From Gimesia chilikensis (GTDB taxonomy: Bacteria; Planctomycetota; Planctomycetia; Planctomycetales; Planctomycetaceae), in assembly GCF_008329715.1 (NCBI RefSeq), contig NZ_VTSR01000016.1, forward strand, positions 62,001 to 126,000: 64,000 nt of DNA, in the 5' to 3' direction. The position numbers were made by a program, and so were the translations under genes. Positions 38,178-47,078 of the stretch are shown in pieces. Within the stretch, counting starts at the first letter, position 1. The number at the start of each line of letters is the position of its first letter. Below the pieces are notes generated by a model. That model worked only from the letters and a program-made list of their open reading frames with translations, was not told the DNA's origin and made no database searches.

Positions 38178-38511
38178 CTGCACATAACATCACCCGCCGG
38201 AGCTTTTTCCCTGTAATTGAGTCTGAATAATCGGACAATCCGGAAAAAGATACCGGCGGGGTAAGGTGTATCAGCCTGCTGTTCATTGCGGGCGGTGGTC
38301 TGCTCTAATAAGATCAGCGTCATTGATTTCAGCCCGGCGCACCAGTTGCGCGAACCCGGTCCGCCCAGGGTGGATCAGAACCGGGAACGTGCATCAGTCT
38401 GCCGGCCGGAACTGACTTTGTCAGCCAGTTCCCGATATATATCCGGAGCCTGCTGCTCCCCGACACAACTTTTTTTGAGAACGAACGTTTTCTAACCAAG
38501 GACTTAGTAAG
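38178..38511 (+). other. Leader region of aspS with stacked hairpins
   Basis: A 334 bp non-coding stretch. After the long hairpin at 38193-38260 it holds GGAACTG/CAGTTCC (38408-38432) and GGAGC/GCTCC (38445-38459). A T-run at 38470-38476 lies 10 nt after the last stem, about 35 nt before the aspS start. No T-box specifier or other known riboswitch was recognised. Confidence 0.4.
38193..38260 (+). terminator. Long interrupted hairpin after the DUF6807 gene
   Basis: CCCGCCGG (38193-38200) and CCGGCGGG (38253-38260) pair perfectly; TTTTTCC (38204-38210) and GGAAAAA (38242-38248) extend the stem after small internal loops. It starts 15 bp after the stop and has no T-run after the 3' arm, so it may act as a 3'-end stabiliser instead of a classical terminator. 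Confidence 0.45.
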
Positions 38512-40275
38512 GTGTTACGAACACATACCTGTGGCGAACTGAGAACAGACCATGTTGGACAGACTGTGACTCTGGCGGGTTGGGTCATCCGTGGTCGCGA
38601 TCATGGGGGCCTGGCCTTCATCGACCTCCGCGACCGCTACGGGGTCACCCAGATTGTGTTCAATCCGGATCGTGATGCCGAGATGCACGAGCTGGCTCGT
38701 ACCCTGCGTGCCGAGGATGTGATCCAGGTCAGCGGCGAAGTCGTGCTGCGGGACGACCGCGAAAACGAGAAGCTGGCCACCGGGAAGATCGAAATCCGGG
38801 CGCACGAACTTAAAGTTCTCAACAAAAGTAAAACACCGCCGTTCGAACCGGGTACGTCCGAACTGCCCAACGAAGAGTTGCGGCTCACCTACCGCTTCCT
38901 CGATCTGCGGAGCGAACGTCTGCAGCACGCGATGCTGGTACGTCATCGCCTGATGAAGCTGACCCGCGACTATTTTGATAACCTGCAGTTCCTGGAAATC
39001 GAAACACCGATCCTGGGACGCAGCACACCGGAAGGGGCCCGCGATTACCTGGTACCCAGCCGCGTGCATGAAGGTGCGTTCTACGCCCTGCCTCAGTCAC
39101 CACAGATCTACAAACAGATCCTGATGATCTCAGGCTACGACCGTTACTTCCAGATCGCACGCTGCTTCCGTGACGAAGACCTGCGTGCCGACCGTCAGCC
39201 GGAGTTCACCCAGATCGATATCGAGATGGCGTTCGTCGAACAGGAAGACATCCTGACCCTGATCGACGGACTGATGGCGACCTTCCTGAAAGAGCTGCGG
39301 GGCGAAGAAATGGCCCTGCCGCTGCCACGGTATGACTATGCCGACGTGATGGAAAAATACGGCTCAGACAAACCCGACCTCCGCTTCGGCCTGGAACTGG
39401 TCGACATCGGAGAAATCGCTGGCAACTGTGACTTCGCCGTGTTCAAAAAGACCATGGAATCAGGCGGTCGCGTACGTGGCCTGAACGCCAAAGGTGCCGC
39501 GGACAACTACAGCCGCAAAGACATCGACGGTCTGACTGAGTACGTGGGTGAGTACGGCGCCAAAGGTCTGGCGTTCTTCAAAGTGACTGACGAAGGTCTG
39601 CACTCCCCGATCGCCAAGTTCTTCTCGGATGAAGACAAGCAGAAGATCATGGATGCGATGGGCGCCGAAGTCGGCGACCTGCTGTTCTTCGTCGCCGACC
39701 AGTGTGCGGTCACCTCCGCTGCCCTCGCGGCACTTCGGAACCGCCTGGGTAAAGAACTCAAGCTGTACGATCCGAGTGACTTCAAATGCTGCTGGGTCGT
39801 CAACTTCCCGCTGCTCAACTACAACGAAGACGAACAGCGGTGGGACGCCGAGCATCACCCGTTCTGTCAGCCTGTCGATGAAGACGTGCAGTACTTTGAG
39901 AGTGATCCTGCCAAGGTGCGTGCCCAGTCATACGACCTGGTCATCAACGGTTATGAAGCAGCCAGTGGAAGCGTCCGTGTGCACGATCAGAAAGTCCAGC
40001 AGACCGTCTTCGACCTGCTGGGGATCTCAGCCGACGAAGCGGAAGAACGCTTCGGCTTCCTGCTGCAGGCACTGCGATACGGGGCACCACCGCACGCCGG
40101 GGCCGCTTTAGGCCTGGACCGACTGGTGATGCTGCTCTGCGGTAACGACAACATCCGCGACGTCATCGCATTCCCCAAAACCCAGAAAGCGGCCGACCTG
40201 CTCAGCGGTGCACCTTCGGAAGTGGATCCGCATCAGCTGCGTGATCTGCGGATCAAAGTTGACATTCCCCAATAA
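38512..40275 (+). CDS. aspS: Aspartyl-tRNA synthetase
   Basis: Charges tRNA-Asp with aspartate (class II synthetase, cytosolic). The 587-residue bacterial form has an OB-fold anticodon domain (1-105, [23 protein letters not shown] split as [14 protein letters not shown] and GLAFIDLRD), the catalytic core with class II motif 2 [18 protein letters not shown], a GAD-type insertion (about 290-420) and motif 3 [13 protein letters not shown] near the end. Start codon is GTG 38512 behind GGACTTAGTAAG; no nearer ATG fits. Whether it also charges tRNA-Asn cannot be read from sequence. Its long leader carries several hairpins. Confidence 0.97.
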   Translation: MLRTHTCGELRTDHVGQTVTLAGWVIRGRDHGGLAFIDLRDRYGVTQIVFNPDRDAEMHELARTLRAEDVIQVSGEVVLRDDRENEKLATGKIEIRAHELKVLNKSKTPPFEPGTSELPNEELRLTYRFLDLRSERLQHAMLVRHRLMKLTRDYFDNLQFLEIETPILGRSTPEGARDYLVPSRVHEGAFYALPQSPQIYKQILMISGYDRYFQIARCFRDEDLRADRQPEFTQIDIEMAFVEQEDILTLIDGLMATFLKELRGEEMALPLPRYDYADVMEKYGSDKPDLRFGLELVDIGEIAGNCDFAVFKKTMESGGRVRGLNAKGAADNYSRKDIDGLTEYVGEYGAKGLAFFKVTDEGLHSPIAKFFSDEDKQKIMDAMGAEVGDLLFFVADQCAVTSAALAALRNRLGKELKLYDPSDFKCCWVVNFPLLNYNEDEQRWDAEHHPFCQPVDEDVQYFESDPAKVRAQSYDLVINGYEAASGSVRVHDQKVQQTVFDLLGISADEAEERFGFLLQALRYGAPPHAGAALGLDRLVMLLCGNDNIRDVIAFPKTQKAADLLSGAPSEVDPHQLRDLRIKVDIPQ

Positions 40276-40320
40276 GTCGATCCCGTGCATAATGGGGTGA
40301 CTCGCATCAAGGAGAAACCC

Positions 40321-41667
40321 ATGAAGTCAGTCACCCCGTTTCTGTTCTGTCTGGCAGGCCTGAGCCTGTGGGCGTGCAGTGAAGCGACATCCGAATCGAT
40401 GACGCAACGCGCAGACGCAGCGCAGAACTCCTCGGCAGAACCACTTCCCGAGGTGATCACGGAGATTTCGTTTAAGGACGCCCAGACCAAGGCGACTCCC
40501 CAGGTTGGTTTCTGGCCTCACTGGCTGGGCCCCAACTATGACGGCATCTCCCCAGAGACCAACTGGCGCTCCGACTGGTCCAAAGAGCCGCCGAACGTGT
40601 CCTGGCGAAAAAATGTGGGTATCGGCTACAGCTCAATCTCCGCAGCGAATGGCCGCATCTATACGATGGGTCATAAAGAGGGCAACGAAACCGTTTACTG
40701 CCTGAATGCCGACACGGGCGAAGTCATCTGGCAGCAATCGTATCCCGCGGAACTGATCGACAACCTGAATGCAGGCGGTCCGGGGGCGACCCCCACCATC
40801 GACGGCGCGTTCCTGTATACCAACAGCCGCGACGGTCGCTTGATCTGCTTTGAGATTGAAACCGGTAAGAAAGTCTGGGAGAAAATCCTGCCGAAAGCGT
40901 ACGACATGGAGATCCCCGAGTGGGGTTTTACCTGTTCGCCGCTGATCCGCGGAAACCGCCTGTATGTCGAAGCGGGACGTCTGGTCGCGCTGGAGAAACA
41001 GACGGGTAAGGAAATCTGGAAATCAAAAGCTTACATGCCGGGCTATGGCACTCCGGCCGCGTTCGAGAATGAGGGCAACCGTTACCTGGCAATTCTGAAT
41101 AATGATTGCCTGTCGATCGCCCGTGAGGATGACGGCAAAGAAGTCGCTTCGTTTGCCTGGCCTTCCCCCTTCGATACGAATTCCACCACCCCCATCATCG
41201 CCGGCAAGACCATCTTTATTTCTTCCGGTTATGGCAAAGGCTGTGCGCTGCTTGATTTCGAAAATGAAACACTGAAGTCGCGGTACACGAATCGGGATCT
41301 GAAGAACCATTTCAACAACAGTGTGCTCTACCAGGGACACTTATACGGCATGGACGGCAACTCGAACCTGGGACGCATCGTACGCCTGACCTGCATGGAT
41401 CATCAGACCGGGAAAGTCAAATGGCGGGAGGCGGGCTTCGGCTGCGGTTCCCTGCTGATCGCCGCTGGCAAGCTGATTATCCTCTCGGATAAAGGGATGC
41501 TGGTGACCGCGGAGGCCACCCCTGAAGCGTTTAAGGAAATCTCCCGCTTCAAGGTGCTCGACCATCAATGCTGGACGGTCCCCGTGCTGAGTGACGGCCG
41601 ACTCTATTGCCGGGACTCAGCCGGAAACCTGGCCTGCGTGGACCTGCGGAATAAGCCCACCCGCTAG
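40321..41667 (+). CDS. PQQ-binding-like beta-propeller lipoprotein
   Basis: A 448-residue lipoprotein: signal with lipobox LWAC (lipid-modified Cys near residue 19), then a 40-residue linker and an eight-bladed-type propeller of PQQ-like repeats (RIYTMGHKEGNETVYCLN, ADTGEVIWQQSYP, RLICFEIETGKKVWEK, RLVALEKQTGKEIWKS, TCMDHQTGKVKWREAGFGCG, RLYCRDSAGNLACVDLRNK). Likely membrane-anchored in the envelope; BamB-like scaffolds and quinoprotein enzymes share this fold, and no catalytic residue separates the options. ATG 40321 follows AAGGAGAAA; an in-frame ATG at 40285 lies right behind aspS. The 45 bp gap suggests readthrough from aspS. Confidence 0.8.
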   Translation: MKSVTPFLFCLAGLSLWACSEATSESMTQRADAAQNSSAEPLPEVITEISFKDAQTKATPQVGFWPHWLGPNYDGISPETNWRSDWSKEPPNVSWRKNVGIGYSSISAANGRIYTMGHKEGNETVYCLNADTGEVIWQQSYPAELIDNLNAGGPGATPTIDGAFLYTNSRDGRLICFEIETGKKVWEKILPKAYDMEIPEWGFTCSPLIRGNRLYVEAGRLVALEKQTGKEIWKSKAYMPGYGTPAAFENEGNRYLAILNNDCLSIAREDDGKEVASFAWPSPFDTNSTTPIIAGKTIFISSGYGKGCALLDFENETLKSRYTNRDLKNHFNNSVLYQGHLYGMDGNSNLGRIVRLTCMDHQTGKVKWREAGFGCGSLLIAAGKLIILSDKGMLVTAEATPEAFKEISRFKVLDHQCWTVPVLSDGRLYCRDSAGNLACVDLRNKPTR

Positions 41668-41711
41668 ATCTTTCGCGAGATGGGTGTCCTTCCGCGATAT
41701 CACCACCTTCC

Positions 41712-42284
41712 CTACGCCTGGTAATGGCGGGTGATCAGGTCGTTCTGCACCCAGAGCAGCTTATTGAATGCGACCAGGGTTTTGACTTCCGTTTCACGAT
41801 CCAGATTCAGGCCGAGAATTGTGCTGATCAGCGCGGTTGAGACGAATCCCATCAGTGCGTTCATCTGCACCAGGGGCACATCCAGATCTTTGCTGCCTGC
41901 CTTGGGGGTGTGGATTTTGCCGACCATGTCCAGGTATTCCACCATCTTTGCGTCGTAAGGCCGGGTGACCAGCGATTCCAGATAGCGGGCCAGGTGCTGT
42001 TTGCGAAACTGGATCATTTCGTGGTCCAGGGTCAGGGTTTCGAGGCTTTCGGGAATTTCCCCCTCATACCCGGATTGGCGTGGCACGAAATGTCGTTTTG
42101 TGCAATCATATGTGAAGAGTTGATCATATACGGCATCAACCAGGGCCGGTACCAGAGGTGCCAGAATGCCCGCCGCACCATGAACGGCACCCAGATCGTC
42201 TTCCGTAATCCCAATGAATTCCACGAGATACTGGAACCGGTAAGACAGATCAACTTCCAGTTTTTCTTCATCAATGTGCTTCAT
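41712..42284 (-). CDS. Protoglobin-family haem protein
   Basis: A 190-residue single-domain protoglobin, related to the sensor domain of globin-coupled sensors; binds haem and O2, CO or NO in the cytosol. Typical parts: an N-terminal extra helix, YRFQYLVEFIGIT, a long central helix region FRKQHLARYLESLVTRPYD, and MVEYLDMVGKIHT with the probable proximal histidine, then QMNALMGFVSTALISTIL. There is no C-terminal output domain. ATG 42284 follows AGAGGAAAC; the upstream frame to 42326 has no support. It is divergent from an Rrf2-type regulator with three cysteines, which suggests control by NO, oxygen or iron-sulfur status. Confidence 0.88.
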   Translation of the reverse strand: MKHIDEEKLEVDLSYRFQYLVEFIGITEDDLGAVHGAAGILAPLVPALVDAVYDQLFTYDCTKRHFVPRQSGYEGEIPESLETLTLDHEMIQFRKQHLARYLESLVTRPYDAKMVEYLDMVGKIHTPKAGSKDLDVPLVQMNALMGFVSTALISTILGLNLDRETEVKTLVAFNKLLWVQNDLITRHYQA

Positions 42285-42337
42285 GCAGGTTTCCTCTTTG
42301 AAGAGACGCCTATAATAAACTGACAAGAACTCTGAAT

Positions 42338-42343
42338 ATTATC
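42338..42343 (-). promoter_or_regulatory. Putative -10 box of the protoglobin gene
   Basis: GATAAT on the minus strand (42343-42338), 54 nt before the protoglobin ATG, with a weak TAGACT-like -35 eighteen nt further up. It mirrors the GATAAT -10 box of the regulator on the other strand. Confidence 0.35.
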
Positions 42344-42352
42344 AGAATTTGA

Positions 42353-42381
42353 TTGAAACTGAGTCTATCAGACCCGATAAT
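42353..42381 (+). promoter_or_regulatory. Promoter of the Rrf2 regulator
   Basis: TTGAAA (42353-42358), 17-nt spacer, GATAAT (42376-42381), 40 nt before the ATG at 42421. Confidence 0.55.
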
Positions 42382-42402
42382 AGACATCAATGTCCAATTA
42401 TC
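42376..42402. promoter_or_regulatory. Palindrome over the Rrf2 -10 box, likely operator
   Basis: Nested arms: GATAAT (42376-42381) with ATTATC (42397-42402), and GACAT (42383-42387) with ATGTC (42390-42394), centred on CA. Size and position, covering the -10 and start site, fit a dimeric Rrf2 regulator's autorepression site. Confidence 0.55.
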
Positions 42403-42420
42403 AGCTATAAGGACTTTCCT

Positions 42421-42894
42421 ATGTTTTCGCAGACTGTTGAATATGCACTTCGAGCAATTGTTCACCTGGCGGATCAGGCTCCGAACCCCTGCACCACCGA
42501 GCAAATCGCCAAGGCAACCAAGGTTCCCCAGGCGTATCTTTCGAAAGTGCTGCAAAGCCTGCGGCAGTCCAGTGTCGTGCATTCTCAGCGTGGCATCGGG
42601 GGTGGGATTTCGCTGGTGAAGCGCCCCGATGAACTCAGCCTGCTGGAAGTTGTGAACGCCGTGGATCCGATCTGCCGCATTACTACCTGCCCGCTGGGAC
42701 TGAAGGGCCACGGTGCGAATTTATGCCCGCTGCACCGCAAGCTTGATGACGCCATGAAGGAAACGGAAACGGCTTTCGGCGATACCACGCTGGCCGATAT
42801 TCTGAATTCCTCGACCAGCAGTTATCCGCTCTGTAATGAACCGGTTGAGCGTCTGACTCAACTGGGCGGCCCCACCATCGTGCCTTCCAACTGA
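42421..42894 (+). CDS. Rrf2-family transcriptional regulator
   Basis: A 157-residue Rrf2 regulator, DNA-binding and usually iron-sulfur or redox/NO responsive. The winged helix is clear: MFSQTVEYALRAIVHLA, TTEQIAKATKVPQAYLSKVL, and wing GIGGGISLVKRP. Three cysteines (85, 90, 102; CRITTC then LCPLH) could hold an Fe-S cluster, though the spacing differs from IscR and NsrR. ATG 42421 follows TAAGGAC; upstream in-frame codons lie over the promoter. A palindrome on its own -10 box indicates autoregulation, and the divergent protoglobin gene is the obvious target. Confidence 0.9.
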   Translation: MFSQTVEYALRAIVHLADQAPNPCTTEQIAKATKVPQAYLSKVLQSLRQSSVVHSQRGIGGGISLVKRPDELSLLEVVNAVDPICRITTCPLGLKGHGANLCPLHRKLDDAMKETETAFGDTTLADILNSSTSSYPLCNEPVERLTQLGGPTIVPSN

Positions 42895-42895
42895 T

Positions 42896-43864
42896 TCACG
42901 GTCCTCCGACCTGTTGAATCTCTCCCTGATCTGAACTCCCCTCCGCTGCGGCGGGGGAGGCCGGTTCTTCCCAGTGTACCTGCTGAATCTCTGACGTGGA
43001 TTGCTTGCGCGCCAGTGCTTCCTGCTGGACTTCGCGCGCTTTCCAGCGTCCGACCAGATGCCCGGGAATCACAGCACCGGCTTTAATTATCAGATCGCTA
43101 TAAGGCATAAAGGGAGTCGCAGCCCCGGCGATGTAAGTCGCATACGCCGGGTAAAGTACTTCGTAGGCATCCGCTTCCCCAGAGTAATTCTGTTCCGCTT
43201 CCAGGTAACTCAAGGCATCGCTGGTGGCAATCGCTTCGGGCCAGAGTGAGACTCCGGGAATAGCCGTCACCACGGCATACGTGCCCTTCCATTTACGGGC
43301 ACCAAAATCTTTGGAATGTCCCCCTTCATGCAGGGCGACGGCGGGGTGATCCGAATAGAGGCTGATCGTGTTCGTGAAAGGATTGTAATTATCACCGCCG
43401 ATGATGCGACCGGGCAGGAGTGTATAAGACAACGCGGTTAAGGTTCCTGCAGTATACCGCCAGCCCCAGCCGACGGCTTTGTTTCTACGGAGCCGCTTCC
43501 ATTCGCCGAGCGGATCGTATTCATTGAGGCGTACCTTAACCTGATCGAGGCCATTTTTCTCCAGGTAGTCCGCGATGGCCGCTTCCGTTTCGGGGGAGAT
43601 CTTGTGATTATCGATCCGGCGATCCCAGAGCAGAACTTTCCCGGGGATGCCGACGACCCAGCCGATGCCATCAATCACGGGCCGTGGTTTGCCACGCACA
43701 ATCTGGGGCTCTTCCTCGGAGAAATCCAGTTCCGGGCTTGTGATCAGCGGCGGCTGGTAGACATAGGGAGTCGTTGCGCAGCCGGTGGCGCAGGTCAGCA
43801 GCAGGCTGGCCAGCAATCCCCAAAACCGGGGGCGCAGCTTCAGCGGAGCGTCTGGGAGCGACAT
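42896..43864 (-). CDS. Lipoprotein with HEGGH metallopeptidase-like motif
   Basis: A 322-residue predicted lipoprotein: hydrophobic segment 15-26 and lipobox-like ATGC, lipidated Cys near 29. The centre carries HEGGH at 179-183 (a HExxH pattern) in PAVALHEGGHSKDFGARK, then WPEAIATSDALSYLEAE about 30 residues later, which could give a third zinc ligand. Segments near 210 and 245 are apolar enough to touch the membrane. I know no named family. The C-terminal 40 residues are Glu/Ser-rich and disordered. It may be cotranscribed with the DUF3592 and AIM24 genes upstream, with gaps of about 110 and 70 bp. Enzyme activity is inferred only from the motif. Confidence 0.6.
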   Translation of the reverse strand: MSLPDAPLKLRPRFWGLLASLLLTCATGCATTPYVYQPPLITSPELDFSEEEPQIVRGKPRPVIDGIGWVVGIPGKVLLWDRRIDNHKISPETEAAIADYLEKNGLDQVKVRLNEYDPLGEWKRLRRNKAVGWGWRYTAGTLTALSYTLLPGRIIGGDNYNPFTNTISLYSDHPAVALHEGGHSKDFGARKWKGTYAVVTAIPGVSLWPEAIATSDALSYLEAEQNYSGEADAYEVLYPAYATYIAGAATPFMPYSDLIIKAGAVIPGHLVGRWKAREVQQEALARKQSTSEIQQVHWEEPASPAAAEGSSDQGEIQQVGGP

Positions 43865-43972
43865 GTTCAGGATCTGCCTGGGAAAACGAAGGGGAAAGAG
43901 AGGAAGACGCGATATATCTCAGTCCCCGCATTCAGGCAAGACCAGCTTTCTACCTGCCGCCTGAACCGCCCG

Positions 43973-44533
43973 TTAACCGGCAGACTCTGCCGGTGTCTGC
44001 ATATTTGCTCCGCCGCGAAACAGGCGTAACAGGGAACGAAACAGAACGCTGCTGGCCATCAGGATTCCCAGACCAAGGAACAGCCAGCCAAACAGGTAGA
44101 AGAAATACGTGGTTTTAAAGACCCCGGGTTCCAGCACCGCGATCGCGTGATCCGCGGGGTCGTAATAGACGGTGATGTTTTTCTTGACGGGGTACTTACG
44201 GACCGTCTCCTCCGACATGGAACGGTCGGACGTAGAGACATCGTTCCCGAACCAGACGGTCTCCCCTTCAAAGTCTTTCCCTTCCACCTGGTAGCGATAG
44301 ACAACGTGGGGAGAGTAAGTCGACGAACTGGAATTGCTGCTACGATGCGACTCGACCCGCGATTCCAGAACGACCCCTTCCACGGTCGGCCAGGTTTTGC
44401 TGGCCTTGGCTCTTTCCAGCAGCGGAAGCCCCTTCTCATAAGCTAAAATGTAACCCACGAAGATAAAGAGAAATCCGAGGAACATCACCAGCTTGCGGCC
44501 GACATTGGTCATTCGGTTATGTCTGCGATTCAT
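43973..44533 (-). CDS. DUF3592 membrane protein
   Basis: A 186-residue protein with two membrane segments (about 14-31 and 142-163) flanking an extracytoplasmic beta domain. The domain fits DUF3592: WPTVEGVVLESRVES, PHVVYRYQVEGKDFEGETVW, then KYPVKKNITVYYDPADHAIAV with the typical DP before the second helix. A serine run (SSNSSSS) sits in the first loop. Function of the family is unknown. ATG 44533 follows AAAGGTGGC. It lies between the AIM24 gene and the HEGGH lipoprotein in the same direction. Confidence 0.82.
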   Translation of the reverse strand: MNRRHNRMTNVGRKLVMFLGFLFIFVGYILAYEKGLPLLERAKASKTWPTVEGVVLESRVESHRSSNSSSSTYSPHVVYRYQVEGKDFEGETVWFGNDVSTSDRSMSEETVRKYPVKKNITVYYDPADHAIAVLEPGVFKTTYFFYLFGWLFLGLGILMASSVLFRSLLRLFRGGANMQTPAESAG

Positions 44534-44604
44534 GCCACCTTTCCTTTCCCCTGATTCCGTGTTTCAGTCTGCCGTGAAAGTTCCAAACGTCTGTAAAGAC
44601 AGGC

Positions 44605-45393
44605 TCAGCTGTCACCAAACATATCGCCCAGGCCTCCCAGAACCGAGCCCTCCCCGCGGGATGAACCGCCGGCTGACGGAGCGTGTGCCAGCACGCGATC
44701 TGCCAGCCGTGAGAAAGGCAGACTCTGCAGCAGCACGGTGCCATGTCCCGAAAGCGTCGCCAGAAACAGGCCTTCGCCGCCGAGCACCATTGATTTCAGG
44801 TTCCCTGCTTTTTCGATGCTGTAATCAATGTCCCCCGTGAAAGCGACGATGCAACCCGTATCCACGCGAAGCGTCTCCCCCTGGAGTTTCTTTTTGATGA
44901 CCGTTCCACCAGCGTGCACGAACGCCATCCCGTCGCCGCTGAGCCGTTGCAGAATAAAACCTTCCCCGCCGAAAAAGCCGGAGCCCAGGCGTTTGTTAAA
45001 CGCCATGGTGACTTCCGTGCCCAGTGCCGCACACAGAAAGGAGTCTTTCTGACAGGTAATCGTGCCGCCGATCTTACTCATATCGATGGCGATGATCTTC
45101 CCGGGATAGGGGGCGGCGAATGCGACCCGTTTCTGTCCCCGACCATCATTGGTGAAATGAGTCATGAAGAGCGATTCACCGGAAAGCATCCGTTTGCCCG
45201 CTTTGAACAGTTTACCCAGAAACCCATCGTCGGGGCGGGAACCATCGCCCATACGGGCTTCAAAGCGAATCCCGTCTTCCATGTAATTCATGCTGCCCGC
45301 CTCCGCGACCACCGATTCCCCCGGATCGAGGATGATTTCCACAATCTGCAGGTCGGAACCAAAGATCTCGTAGTCAACTTCGTGGCATTGCAT
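44605..45393 (-). CDS. AIM24/TIGR00266-family protein
   Basis: A 262-residue cytosolic beta-rich protein of the AIM24 (TIGR00266) family, related to the yeast mitochondrial biogenesis factor but of unknown function in bacteria. Seen: [18 protein letters not shown] at the start, [71 protein letters not shown] and [20 protein letters not shown] near the end. Length is typical. The C-terminal Gly/Ser tail is low complexity. It leads a group of three minus-strand genes and is divergent from the FliN-like gene. Confidence 0.88.
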   Translation of the reverse strand: MQCHEVDYEIFGSDLQIVEIILDPGESVVAEAGSMNYMEDGIRFEARMGDGSRPDDGFLGKLFKAGKRMLSGESLFMTHFTNDGRGQKRVAFAAPYPGKIIAIDMSKIGGTITCQKDSFLCAALGTEVTMAFNKRLGSGFFGGEGFILQRLSGDGMAFVHAGGTVIKKKLQGETLRVDTGCIVAFTGDIDYSIEKAGNLKSMVLGGEGLFLATLSGHGTVLLQSLPFSRLADRVLAHAPSAGGSSRGEGSVLGGLGDMFGDS

Positions 45394-45586
45394 GCTGATA
45401 TCCTTAAATAGTGCCAGCGTCTGGCATAATTGATGTTAAAGGGCAGGTTCAGGAACGTTGAGCGGGGCCACGCAGATCAAATAATCTGTTCTCCGGGGCT
45501 CAAAAGGTGTCAATCTTTTCCGAATGAACGAGGTTTGCCGATTTTGAGTGAAGAACTGAATTTTAAGTAGTCGATTGTATGATCTA

Positions 45587-45602
45587 AGGAATCCTGATTC
45601 CT
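45587..45602. promoter_or_regulatory. Palindrome upstream of the FliN-like gene
   Basis: AGGAATC (45587-45593) and GATTCCT (45596-45602) with a 2-nt centre, 66 nt before the ATG. Could be an operator; no promoter boxes are convincing nearby. Confidence 0.25.
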
Positions 45603-45667
45603 GAAAATCATCAACGTGTCTGAGTTGATGAACAAGTTATCAATTTAAAGGACTTTGTAAAGCAGAA

Positions 45668-46573
45668 ATGTCGGGCTTCAGCCAGGAGAATGTCGAAGCC
45701 ATCTTTGCCCAGGCGGGTGAAAGTATGGCCGCGATTTCCGATTCTCTCAATCAGTGTTTCGATACCAGCTATCGAATCGAGCTGGGTGAGTCGGGCATGT
45801 GGTCTCCCGAAGAGCTGGACGACACGTTTCGCGGTCCGGGCCTGGTTGTCTTATTTCGCATTGGCGACGAGGCAATGCTGGGTCTGATCCCGGAAGGACT
45901 GCCTTTACCAGACTGGTACACGTCCCCGGGAGAGTCGCAGTCTTCACGCCTGCAGACGCTGTCGATGGAATGGTCCATGAACCTGATCCCGCTGGATGCA
46001 GGGGAAGCTGAAGAGTTTAGAGCTTACGCGGTTGAGAGTTTATTAAATGAAGTCATGCAGGCTGCTCCCGCCGATTGGGCAGCATTACTGCGCTTGAATG
46101 TGTTTCCGGGTGAATCGGAAACCGAAGCAGAAGAGAGTGACGGCCAGAGCCCGAGTGCTGTGATCCCTGTAATTTGGCCCCTGACGAACGTGCCAGTTGC
46201 AGAAACCGCATCCGCGGAACCCGATCCGGCGCCTGAACCGGCCGCCACTCAGTCTGCTGAGAAAGCAACGGCTGCGGCTGCTCCCGCGGCATCCCTGTCC
46301 AGTGGTCAAAACCCGTTGAACCGCATCACCAAATTGCCCGTGCAGGCAATTGTGAAACTGGCCTCCAAAAAGATCGAGATGAACCAGCTGTTGTCCATCT
46401 GCCCGGGCTCGCTGATCACCTTCGACAAAGCTTGCGAAGATCCCCTGGAAATGTATATCAACAACCAGGTTTACTGCCTGGGTGAAGCGGTCAAAATTGG
46501 GGAAAACTTCGGCCTCAAGATCGACAAGGTTGGCTTTCATAAGGAATACAAAACGAAGATTATTGAATTCTGA
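45668..46573 (+). CDS. FliN/FliM-type SpoA-domain protein, not in a flagellar cluster
   Basis: A 301-residue cytosolic protein. Residues 1-140 form a folded N-terminal domain resembling a CheC/FliM-like sensor region (GPGLVVLFRIGDEAMLGLIP). A linker rich in Ala, Glu and Pro (about 165-215) follows. Residues 220-295 form a SpoA/FliN domain: LPVQAIVKLASKKIEMNQLL, ICPGSLITFDKACEDPLEMY, INNQVYCLGEAVKIGENFGL. In flagella and type III secretion this domain builds the C-ring or sorting platform. No other flagellar or secretion gene is in the window, so a stray switch component, a secretion part or an unrelated scaffold are all possible. ATG 45668 follows AAAGCAGAA. Confidence 0.75.
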   Translation: MSGFSQENVEAIFAQAGESMAAISDSLNQCFDTSYRIELGESGMWSPEELDDTFRGPGLVVLFRIGDEAMLGLIPEGLPLPDWYTSPGESQSSRLQTLSMEWSMNLIPLDAGEAEEFRAYAVESLLNEVMQAAPADWAALLRLNVFPGESETEAEESDGQSPSAVIPVIWPLTNVPVAETASAEPDPAPEPAATQSAEKATAAAAPAASLSSGQNPLNRITKLPVQAIVKLASKKIEMNQLLSICPGSLITFDKACEDPLEMYINNQVYCLGEAVKIGENFGLKIDKVGFHKEYKTKIIEF

Positions 46574-47078
46574 TCGCATATCAGACGGGCCAGCCAACTT
46601 CGCCGTTATCGGCGTCTGCTTTGAGAGTCTTCGCATTGTTCTGCGGGAGAACATCTCAACTCTGCAAGTCGTGCTGCTCCCCGTCTGCTGCGGGAACTGA
46701 GACCGCCCCCTGAGAATTTGGTTGAAAAATCGCCGAAATCCGATTTTTCTCAGAACGAATTGAGCCTCAAACACGTAAAATAGAAGCAGCTCTTATTTTT
46801 TATTCATTTCCTAACTAATACCAGTCTGAGTCTGATACGAGCTGAATCGAGTCCGAATACGACTTAAAGCGCTTAACCACATATCTTGAAACAGGTTAAG
46901 TTTATTTTGCATTAACAGACGCAATTTGTGATTGAGCAGGTGCCGTTAGAGGCGCTCTGAGCGGGCATTCTTTTCCAACAATCATTGTGAATTTGGATAA
47001 CGCAGTTGCCTGGTCGGCAAAGCCTTCGATATCATCTCAAACGTTGAATTTAAGCTATTTTTAAGTGAACCTTAGATC
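46574..47078 (+). other. Intergenic region before the kinase gene
   Basis: About 500 bp with no gene found. It holds a terminator-like hairpin (46724-46749), then AT-rich DNA up to the kinase start, where the promoter must lie, though no clear -35/-10 pair stands out. Confidence 0.5.
46724..46749. terminator. Hairpin terminator after the FliN-like gene
   Basis: GAAAAATCG (46724-46732) and CGATTTTTC (46741-46749), perfect 9-bp arms, 8-nt loop, T-run inside the 3' arm. The symmetric A/T ends allow use in either direction. It lies 150 bp after the stop. Confidence 0.6.
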
